Notes under the pieces: model-generated
Database searches by the model: none
What the model was told of the DNA's origin: nothing
What the model saw: only the letters and a program-made list of their open reading frames with translations
In this document: positions 32,775-39,513 of the stretch, piece by piece
Position numbering within the stretch: position 1 is the stretch's first letter
Layout: every line of letters begins with the position of its first letter
From: Emcibacter sp.
Lineage (GTDB): Bacteria > Pseudomonadota > Alphaproteobacteria > Sphingomonadales > Emcibacteraceae
Direction of reading: 5' to 3'
Assembly (NCBI GenBank): GCA_021741205.1
Contig: JAIOYI010000006.1
Location: forward strand, 108,902-172,901
Length of the DNA: 64,000 nucleotides
Made by a program: the position numbers and the translations under genes

Positions 32775-34142
32775 TTAAAGGCTACAAATTTGATTGCGGC
32801 CATTTTCCTTGGCTTTATAAAGCGCCTTATCCGCAGAAATAAGCAATTCACTGGATGTCGTATTTTCTTTTCCAGTAACCGCAACGCCTATACTTACCGT
32901 TACTTGAATGGGCACAGTTGATATGGAAAGTTTAAAGGGTTCATCTGCAATAGATTTTCTCAGTCTTTCAGCGACAAAGCGGGCATATTCAAGATTAGTC
33001 TCTGGCATCACAATGACAAATTCCTCACCCCCAAAACGTGCGGCAAGATCAATATTTCGAATGTCTCTGCTAATGCGCCTCGCAAATTCATGTAAGACTT
33101 CATCGCCAGCGGCATGACCATATTCATCATTAACCAACTTAAACTTATCAAGATCCATCATAAGTAATGATACTTCAATAGGTTTTGTGCTTCTGTTTAA
33201 CATAATATTATCAAGGTGGGTCGCAAGAAAATGTCTATTATAGAGACCCGTTACAGCATCAGTCATAGCCAATTCAATGCTTTTTTGCGTATTCTGGCGC
33301 AAACGATCCGCATATCTTTTCTGACGAAATTGGGATCTAGATCGTGCCAAAAGTTCGTTTTTATCAATGGGTCGTGATATATAATCTGTAACACCCAATT
33401 CCATAGCCTTAACAAGCTGTGATATATTGCCTTCATCAACCAAAACAAGTATGGGAATTCGACGCGTATTCTCGTTTGAGCGCAATTGAGAACACAATCG
33501 AAGACCCTCTATATTTTGTAAATTCAGGCTGATAATAAAAAGATCATAATCATCAAGATTTGCGGCCGTTATTTCACCAGAAGCCACATTATCAATCTGT
33601 ACAGAGGCGAGACCCTCCATGTAATTCACAATTCTGTCAGCGACCCTTGCATAATCCTCGATTAAGAGCACACGAGCATTCTCTATGCTAACGCTTTGAC
33701 TAGGATTGGACATAGAATCTATATTAAAATTTTGGATTGTTGATTCCCGCAGCCTTAGTTCATCCATTAAGACTTTCATGCGAACAAGAGAGCGTACTCG
33801 TGCAAACAATGGTAAATCTATTATTGGTTTGGTCAGAAAATCATCCGCCCCCGCTTCAAGTCCTGCGACACGATCCTTTGGCTGGTCAAGGGCGGTCACC
33901 ATAACGACGGGAATATGGGATGTTTTTGGATTACCTTTTATACGACGGCAAACCTCGAAACCATCCATTCCGGGCATCATAACGTCCAGTAAGACAATAT
34001 CTGGATGCTCTTTTTCAATAACGGCAAGGGCATCCTCACCATTCATAGCAGTTAATACATCAAAATATTCACTGACTAATTTTGCTTCCAGTAGTTTAAC
34101 ATTTTGAATTACGTCATCGACTACAAGTATACGTGCTGTCAT
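32775..34142 (-). CDS. pleD: PleD-family response regulator diguanylate cyclase
   Basis: Makes cyclic di-GMP when phosphorylated; in Caulobacter it drives the swarmer-to-stalked transition. The 455 residues show REC1 (about 1-120) with phospho-acceptor Asp53 in IVLLDVMMPGMDG. REC2 (about 155-270) has Ser in place of the Asp (LFIISLNLQ), a dimerisation adaptor as in Caulobacter PleD. The GGDEF domain has GGEEF near residue 371 and the inhibitory I-site RxxD (RNID) five residues before it. It starts 9 bp after divK. Layout and partner make the orthology firm. Confidence 0.95.
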   Translation of the reverse strand: MTARILVVDDVIQNVKLLEAKLVSEYFDVLTAMNGEDALAVIEKEHPDIVLLDVMMPGMDGFEVCRRIKGNPKTSHIPVVMVTALDQPKDRVAGLEAGADDFLTKPIIDLPLFARVRSLVRMKVLMDELRLRESTIQNFNIDSMSNPSQSVSIENARVLLIEDYARVADRIVNYMEGLASVQIDNVASGEITAANLDDYDLFIISLNLQNIEGLRLCSQLRSNENTRRIPILVLVDEGNISQLVKAMELGVTDYISRPIDKNELLARSRSQFRQKRYADRLRQNTQKSIELAMTDAVTGLYNRHFLATHLDNIMLNRSTKPIEVSLLMMDLDKFKLVNDEYGHAAGDEVLHEFARRISRDIRNIDLAARFGGEEFVIVMPETNLEYARFVAERLRKSIADEPFKLSISTVPIQVTVSIGVAVTGKENTTSSELLISADKALYKAKENGRNQICSL

Positions 34143-34151
34143 TCCTTCATG

Positions 34152-34517
34152 TTATCCAACATATTTTTTAACGGTTTCAATAAAATTTCCCACTGAAATT
34201 GGTTTTGCAATATAAGCTTCACAGCCCCCCGCACGGATTTTTTCTTCATCCCCCCTCATGGCAAATGCTGTGACGGCTATAATTGGAATTGCCTTTAAAA
34301 GGCCATCTTCCTTAAGCCATTTAATCACTTCTAAACCTGAAATTTCGGGAAGTTGTATATCCATCAATATCAAATTTGGACTTTCACTTCTTGCTAGCTC
34401 AAGTGCTTTCATACCCTCTTGTGTTTGAATTGTATCATATCCATGAGCATTAAGAAGATCACAAAAAAGCTTCATATTTAATTCGTTATCTTCAACAACC
34501 AGTATTTTTTTTCGCAT
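34152..34517 (-). CDS. divK: Single-domain response regulator DivK
   Basis: Cell-cycle and polarity regulator that in Caulobacter binds DivL and, when phosphorylated, lowers CtrA activity. The 121 residues form one receiver domain. The acidic pocket E9-D10, the phospho-acceptor Asp53 ([13 protein letters not shown]), Thr (AVTAFAM) and Lys (AKPISVGNF) are all present. It is first in a divK-pleD unit, exactly as in Caulobacter. A DUF3572 gene faces away across 154 bp, also typical of alphaproteobacteria. The cognate kinases PleC and DivJ are not in the window. Confidence 0.95.
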   Translation of the reverse strand: MRKKILVVEDNELNMKLFCDLLNAHGYDTIQTQEGMKALELARSESPNLILMDIQLPEISGLEVIKWLKEDGLLKAIPIIAVTAFAMRGDEEKIRAGGCEAYIAKPISVGNFIETVKKYVG

Positions 34518-34671
34518 TTATCTTCCCAGATATTGTTCATCTGTATTTCAATACCATTTAAAACTATATATAGCCTACTGAAACTTTATTGTACTATTTT
34601 ATTCGCATCTTATGAAAAAGCTGTTAACAGAAATACTCTAGTGTATAAATAAAATTATTTTTTATTAAAAT

Positions 34672-34965
34672 ATGGATATTTGGATGAATGATGAACAGGC
34701 AGAAATTATTGGCCTTAGAGCCCTATCCTATATTGCTCAAAATGAGGAAATATTAGTGGCTTATCTTAAATTAACGGGAATAACACCCCATGAATTAAAA
34801 GAATCTGCTTCTGAGCCAGTAATATTAGGTAGTATACTTGATTATTTCCTCCAGAATGAAAAACGTCTGATTGCATTTTGTGATGATATAAATATGATGC
34901 CAAATCAAATAATTCACGCCAGACGATTGCTTCCAGGCGGCGAAATCATCATTAACAACATCTGA
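34672..34965 (+). CDS. DUF3572 family protein
   Basis: Small helical protein of 97 residues, conserved in alphaproteobacteria and usually encoded beside divK, as here. It shows AEIIGLRALSYIAQNEEILVAYLKLTGIT and LGSILDYFLQNEKRLIAFCDD, the two family blocks. There is no signal peptide, membrane segment or known active site. Its function is unknown. The neighbouring divK-pleD pair suggests a cell-cycle link, but this rests on gene order alone. The true start may be ATG 34672 or ATG 34684 (MNDEQ). Confidence 0.85.
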   Translation: MDIWMNDEQAEIIGLRALSYIAQNEEILVAYLKLTGITPHELKESASEPVILGSILDYFLQNEKRLIAFCDDINMMPNQIIHARRLLPGGEIIINNI

Positions 34966-34985
34966 TAGATTGACTTCTACCTCTT

Positions 34986-35633
34986 ATGAAATTTGCTCTA
35001 AAACAAATAAAATCACTCACCCTAAACTCTATCAGGCCTTTTATTATATCTGATGCAGATGAAGTTATACTTCATTTTACAGATATGCTCAGTCAATATC
35101 TTCTCACTCAGCACATGTATGTGGATTTCACCAGTTATAACCTAGAAGGAAACATTAAATATATTGACACAAATAAGCCCGTGGATAAAAAATTATTTGG
35201 TTCAATTCTTGACGGTTATTTTGAAGAAAATGTGGAAAAGCAGGTTTTGGTAAAAGATGCGGCTCTGCATTTGGAAAATTTGTCAGAAATATGCGACATT
35301 ATCATTTTGACAAATATCCCCCATAATTTTGCTAATCGACGTCGAAAAATTTTAAATGAATTTGGTCTTAGCTATCCCATGATTTCAAGTAGCGGACCCA
35401 AGGGACCCGTTTTGAAAGCGCTTAAGAAAAAAACTTCTGGAGATATAATTTTTATTGATGATATATCACATCATCATGAATCTGCGGCACAATATGTGCC
35501 AGACTCTCTAAGACTTCAATTCATCGCCAATGATCACCTAAATAAGATTGAAAAAAAATCCGAATTTTGTCATCATAGATGTCGCGATTGGAACCACATA
35601 GAGACAATAATCAGAAATTATTTACAAGTCTAA
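34986..35633 (+). CDS. HAD-superfamily-like protein of unknown function
   Basis: No named family was recognised for this 215-residue protein, but HAD phosphatase-fold landmarks can be read in order. Motif I is DADEV with Asp23 and Asp25. Motif II is ILTNIP with Thr109. Motif III lysines are in GPKGPVLKAL (139, 144). Motif IV is IFIDDISHHHESA with Asp158-Asp159. A His-rich stretch follows motif IV, and another lies near the C-terminus (CHHRCRDWNH). It starts 21 bp after DUF3572 and is probably in the same transcript. A phosphohydrolase activity is plausible, but the substrate is unknown. Confidence 0.7.
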   Translation: MKFALKQIKSLTLNSIRPFIISDADEVILHFTDMLSQYLLTQHMYVDFTSYNLEGNIKYIDTNKPVDKKLFGSILDGYFEENVEKQVLVKDAALHLENLSEICDIIILTNIPHNFANRRRKILNEFGLSYPMISSSGPKGPVLKALKKKTSGDIIFIDDISHHHESAAQYVPDSLRLQFIANDHLNKIEKKSEFCHHRCRDWNHIETIIRNYLQV

Positions 35634-35670
35634 GCAACATTATTTCAAATTAGCCCATTTACTAGATCAT

Positions 35671-35696
35671 GTATGGTTACTAATAATTAACCATAC
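35671..35696. repeat. 9+9 bp perfect palindrome upstream of a sigma-54 promoter
   Basis: GTATGGTTA (35671-35679) and TAACCATAC (35688-35696) surround an 8-bp AT-rich centre. A T8 run starts 7 bp later, so it could act as a weak terminator for the HAD-like gene. It also sits about 92-117 bp before the sigma-54 -24 element, where enhancer-binding proteins bind. The right arm contains TTAACCAT, resembling a reported Caulobacter CtrA half site. Confidence 0.6.
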
Positions 35697-35787
35697 AGTG
35701 TGATTTTTTTTCCTATCAGTAGGGCAAAAACTTCACTCTTATACCCATGGCTGAAAAAATATATTTTTAAAAACAATAAGATAACAG

Positions 35788-35804
35788 TTGGCACGATGCT
35801 TGCT
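35788..35804 (+). promoter_or_regulatory. Sigma-54 (RpoN) promoter of the GGDEF gene
   Basis: TTGGCACGATGCTTGCT matches the sigma-54 consensus TGGCACG-N4-TTGCW. The invariant GG (35790-35791) and GC (35802-35803) are exactly 10 bp apart. Transcription would start near 35815, 30 nt before the GGDEF ATG at 35845. No other equally good sigma-54 site was found in the window. Confidence 0.8.
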
Positions 35805-35844
35805 GCTAAGGATATAGAGCAACAATAAAAGCATTGGGAAAAAC

Positions 35845-36534
35845 ATGAATCATTTTACGGTACCCCTGAAACATCTGGAAAAAATCCCCCCCCCTGAGAT
35901 CAACAAACTTACCAATGAGTTTTTGATGAATTTTAAGGTATCTGGTAAATCTTTGTCTAATAAAAATTGGGGTATTCTCGCTGAAATTCTGGATTTTGTT
36001 GTTGAGGCAGAACAAACAATAGCCCAACAAAAAGAACAGATAGAAAAACTTGAGATCATGACATCAACGGACCCATTAACAGGTCTCTTAAACCGCAGAG
36101 GCATTATGCAGGAGCTTGAGAAAGCCATTGCTATGGCCAATCGCCATAATGAATATTCAATATTTTCCTATATAGATCTGGATAAATTTAAACAGGTCAA
36201 TGATACCTATGGTCATGCAGTTGGTGATGCTAAGTTAAAATTTGTGGCAAATTCATTATTTTCCCATATTCGTGAGACGGATCATGTCGCAAGATTAGGA
36301 GGGGATGAATTTGCGCTTCTTTTAAGACATTCAGAATTGGAAGGTGGCATACAACGCACAAATTCCATTCAGCAAAAATTAAATTTTTCTTCCTTTAAAT
36401 ATAAGCATTTCACAATCCCCATTCAGGCAAGTTTTGGTATTGCTGAAATAAAACCAGGCTGTAATATTGATGAAATAATCAAAATTGCTGACGATAATAT
36501 GTATTATAATAAATCATTCCGTAAGGATTTTTAA
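35845..36534 (+). CDS. GGDEF-domain diguanylate cyclase
   Basis: Predicted cytoplasmic cyclic di-GMP synthase of 229 residues. An N-terminal helical region (about 1-70) ends in a coiled-coil linker, AEQTIAQQKEQIEKLE. The GGDEF domain follows with TDPLTGLLNRRG, DKFKQVNDTYGHAVGD and GGDEF at residues 152-156. An I-site RETD lies five residues before it, so feedback inhibition is expected. A run of nine C bases encodes Pro residues 15-17. The gene stands behind a sigma-54 promoter with an upstream palindrome, so an activator controls it. No known sensor domain was seen at the N-terminus. Confidence 0.93.
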   Translation: MNHFTVPLKHLEKIPPPEINKLTNEFLMNFKVSGKSLSNKNWGILAEILDFVVEAEQTIAQQKEQIEKLEIMTSTDPLTGLLNRRGIMQELEKAIAMANRHNEYSIFSYIDLDKFKQVNDTYGHAVGDAKLKFVANSLFSHIRETDHVARLGGDEFALLLRHSELEGGIQRTNSIQQKLNFSSFKYKHFTIPIQASFGIAEIKPGCNIDEIIKIADDNMYYNKSFRKDF

Positions 36535-36656
36535 AGACGTTATATCTCATAAATAAACCGCATTTATCCTTTATCTGACTTTCCTTCTTTTACTTAGCAG
36601 TGTATTCTTTATCTATAGCGTTTCTTATTACAATATAAAAAAGAAGAATAACACCT

Positions 36657-37127
36657 ATGGTAAATATATACGAAAAAAATCTTGAAAAATTGGGCTTTGT
36701 TTTACCCACACCTACAAAACCAGTCGCCAATTATCTACCCTTTGTTAAGTCAGGAAACATTGTTTCCATTTCTGGCCAAATTCCGTTCGATTCAAATGGG
36801 AAATTACCCTATTTGGGCAAGGTCGGTGATACAATCAGCCAAGAAGATGCCATAAAGGCCGCCCAATTATGCGCCATTAATATCATTAGTCAGGCGAAAA
36901 TGGCCTGTGACGGTGATTTAAACCGTGTTGTCCGCATTATAAAGCTCGGTGCTTTTGTTAATTGTATTGATGGTTTTGCAGGACAACCCAACATTATCAA
37001 TGGGGCATCTGACCTTATGGTTGCTGTTTTCGGAGAGAAGGGTAAACATTCAAGATCAGCCGTGGGAACAAACGCCCTTCCTCTTAATGTTCCTGTTGAA
37101 ATAGATGCCCTTATAGAGATTTCTTAA
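36657..37127 (+). CDS. RidA family protein
   Basis: YjgF/YER057c/UK114 family protein of 156 residues, in the longer YjgH-like group. Family members deaminate reactive enamine/imine intermediates. It shows the opening VLPTPTKPVANYLPFVKSGNIVSISGQIPFD, the central AAQLCAINIISQAKMAC, and the closing SRSAVGTNALPLNVPVEIDALIEI. Of the arginine that positions substrate in true RidA, the SR segment is retained, but the subgroup's activity is not established. It starts a small plus-strand unit with ugpQ (8 bp downstream) and the FemAB-like gene. Confidence 0.9.
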   Translation: MVNIYEKNLEKLGFVLPTPTKPVANYLPFVKSGNIVSISGQIPFDSNGKLPYLGKVGDTISQEDAIKAAQLCAINIISQAKMACDGDLNRVVRIIKLGAFVNCIDGFAGQPNIINGASDLMVAVFGEKGKHSRSAVGTNALPLNVPVEIDALIEIS

Positions 37128-37135
37128 AGTATATT

Positions 37136-37858
37136 ATGAATAAAAAATGGTTGACAGATATTCCCTTTGCTCATCGAGGACTGCATGGTCCAAAGACTGG
37201 ACATGTGGAAAATTCTTTGTCAGCTTTTCAAAATGCCAATAAACAAGGTCACGGATTTGAACTTGATGTTTTGCTAAGCAAAGATAATAAGGCCATGGTG
37301 TTTCATGATACGGCGCTTAAGCGACTAACCAGCCTATCAGGTAATATTCAGGATTATACGGCAGAAGAATTATCCCATATAAATTTAACGGGTTCAGATG
37401 ATTATATTCTGACCCTAAAAAATATTTTAAATAACATCGATCCTCATTATCCCATATTGGTCGAAATCAAGGGTGATCAAGGCCAATATAACGTTATTGC
37501 AAAGGCGGTTTTTGAGGATATCTGTCATTACTCTGGCCCCATAGCCATCATGTCTTTTTATCCTGATATTATTACATGGTTCAAGAAAAATGCACCAGAA
37601 ATATCAGCAGGGTTTGTTGCGACAAGCACAAGTGACGGCGAACTGCCCCCAGAATATTTTGACACAAAATTCCAAATAGACCTTATAGATCAGCTGCATG
37701 TTGATTTTATCGCTTATGATATTAAAGTGCTTCCCAATAGTGTAACCCAATATTGTCGCCAGAAAAAAATTCCTGTCTTAACATGGACCGTGCGGACAGA
37801 AGAACAAAGACAGAATGCAGCCCGTAATACGGACAATATCATTTATGAGCTTGTGTAA
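37136..37858 (+). CDS. ugpQ: Glycerophosphodiester phosphodiesterase family protein
   Basis: Hydrolyses glycerophosphodiesters to glycerol 3-phosphate and an alcohol; likely cytoplasmic because no signal peptide is present. The 240-residue TIM barrel has the catalytic pair in FAHRGLHG and VFHDTALKRLT. The metal ligands are in ENSLSAFQNA and FELDVLLSKD, and LVEIKGDQG is also present. The C-terminal TWTVRTEEQR matches the family's TWTV ending. The ATG of the next gene overlaps its stop by one base (TAATG), so the two are translationally coupled. Confidence 0.93.
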   Translation: MNKKWLTDIPFAHRGLHGPKTGHVENSLSAFQNANKQGHGFELDVLLSKDNKAMVFHDTALKRLTSLSGNIQDYTAEELSHINLTGSDDYILTLKNILNNIDPHYPILVEIKGDQGQYNVIAKAVFEDICHYSGPIAIMSFYPDIITWFKKNAPEISAGFVATSTSDGELPPEYFDTKFQIDLIDQLHVDFIAYDIKVLPNSVTQYCRQKKIPVLTWTVRTEEQRQNAARNTDNIIYELV

Positions 37859-39012
37859 TGAGTGGCCTTCAGTCACGTATCATTAAAAGCTTAAGTGATA
37901 TTTCAGAGAATGATTGGAATGCATGCTGTTTTAATGAACATACGGGTCATAACCCTTTTCTTTCCTATGCTTTTATGAATGCCCTTGAGAAAAGCGGCTC
38001 TGCAACCGCAAAAACGGGTTGGATGGCTCAACATATTATTGCGCATCAGGGAGTGGAAATAATTGGCATCATGCCGCTTTACTTAAAAAATCATTCGCAA
38101 GGAGAATATGTTTTTGATCATTCATGGGCTAATGCCTATCATGCGGCGGGCGGACAATATTATCCTAAATTGCAATCCTCTGTCCCCTTTACGCCCGTTA
38201 CAAGTCCAAGACTTTTGGTGCGACCAGATCAAGATACCCGTAAAATACAAGAATATTTACTTGATGCGGCCATAGTCCATGCAGAAAATCTTGGCGTATC
38301 ATCACTTCACGTGACTTTTCCAGAAAAAAATGAATGGGAATTAATGAATGAAAAATCTTTTCTCAAACGACTGGACCAACAATATCACTGGGTAAATCAG
38401 GATTATTGTTCGTTTGATGATTTTCTCATGGCGTTATCGTCACGAAAGCGGAGAAACATACGTAAAGAAAGAAAACAGGCCGTTTCAGATAATATTGACA
38501 TTGAAATACTGAGCGGAAATGACATCACGGAACATCATTGGGATCATTATTTTTCTTTTTATCTTGATACGGCAAATCGTAAATGGGGACAGCCTTATCT
38601 TAATCGCTTGTTTTTCTCTTTACTCGGTGAAAAAATATCAGACCGCATTGTGCTTATCATGTGCAAACGGCAAAATAGATATATTGCGGGTGCCTTAAAT
38701 CTTTTAAGCGATGATACCCTATATGGTCGTTATTGGGGAGCCATAGAGGATCATAGATATCTTCATTTTGAGATATGCTATTATCAGGCCATAGAGTACG
38801 CCATTAAGCATGGTTTGAAAAAGGTTGAGGCTGGTGCACAGGGAGAACATAAACTTGCCCGAGGTTATATGCCAACACCCACCTATAGCAATCATTGGAT
38901 TCAAAATACATCTTTTCGAGATGCTGTTTCTCACTATTTAGATCATGAAAAGGAAATTGTGGCACAGAACACAGAGATATTATCATCCCTTGCCCCCTTC
39001 AAGAAAACATGA
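37858..39012 (+). CDS. FemAB-like GNAT acyltransferase (COG3146 family)
   Basis: Peptidogalycan-type (PF04339) protein of 384 residues with a tandem GNAT fold related to FemAB peptidyl transferases. Landmarks are HTGHNPFLSYAFMNALEKSG, the basic LSSRKRRNIRKERKQ helix, NLLSDDTLYGRYWGA and VEAGAQGEHKLARGYMPTPTYSNHW. All are typical of this alphaproteobacterial family. It is coupled to ugpQ through a one-base overlap, and the ridA-ugpQ-COG3146 order recurs in alphaproteobacteria. The acyl donor and acceptor are not known. Confidence 0.9.
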   Translation: MSGLQSRIIKSLSDISENDWNACCFNEHTGHNPFLSYAFMNALEKSGSATAKTGWMAQHIIAHQGVEIIGIMPLYLKNHSQGEYVFDHSWANAYHAAGGQYYPKLQSSVPFTPVTSPRLLVRPDQDTRKIQEYLLDAAIVHAENLGVSSLHVTFPEKNEWELMNEKSFLKRLDQQYHWVNQDYCSFDDFLMALSSRKRRNIRKERKQAVSDNIDIEILSGNDITEHHWDHYFSFYLDTANRKWGQPYLNRLFFSLLGEKISDRIVLIMCKRQNRYIAGALNLLSDDTLYGRYWGAIEDHRYLHFEICYYQAIEYAIKHGLKKVEAGAQGEHKLARGYMPTPTYSNHWIQNTSFRDAVSHYLDHEKEIVAQNTEILSSLAPFKKT

Positions 39013-39015
39013 TTC

Positions 39016-39417
39016 TTATTCCTTGGTTTTCTTCTTTTCTTTATATTCGATAAATTTACCCAGTCCGCAAGAAGGTCCCTGAATACCACCAGAGGAATCA
39101 AATACAGTTATAATATCCACATCACAAAGCTGACTAGTCGATATTTTATAACTAAAGGCCTTTTCAAAACCAAGGCGGGAACATCTGTGTTTCATGGTAT
39201 TGAGATAGGCTTTTGAACCATTCATTATGAACAATATATTATAATCATCAATAACCTGACTGGTTTTGATTTGATGGATAGAAATACAATTACCAACCTT
39301 ACCTGTTTTCTCATATTTCTGTAAAGCGTCTACCAGTTTATCCTCTTCTGCCATTGCAGATAAAGATACAACAGATAAACCCACAATTGCGATTACCAAT
39401 TTTCTTAACATTACCAA
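39016..39417 (-). CDS. Secreted DUF6491-like protein
   Basis: A 133-residue protein with a Sec signal peptide (about residues 1-23, ending SLSAMA before EEDK) and so probably periplasmic. The mature part has GNCISIHQIKTSQVIDDYNILFIMNG, MKHRCSRLGFEKAFSY, LCDVDIITVFD and CGLGKFIEYKEK. The four spaced cysteines and the closing CxLGxF pattern suggest the DUF6491 family, recognised from memory and not searched. The function is unknown. It converges with the FemAB-like gene (3-bp gap). Confidence 0.7.
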   Translation of the reverse strand: MVMLRKLVIAIVGLSVVSLSAMAEEDKLVDALQKYEKTGKVGNCISIHQIKTSQVIDDYNILFIMNGSKAYLNTMKHRCSRLGFEKAFSYKISTSQLCDVDIITVFDSSGGIQGPSCGLGKFIEYKEKKKTKE

Positions 39418-39513
39418 TTCCTTATATGAGTTTTTCCTGATACAGAGTATACAATTCCATTTCTGAATTCTCCATGAACAGAAAATTGAACTTACAATAA
39501 CAGATAAGGCGAA

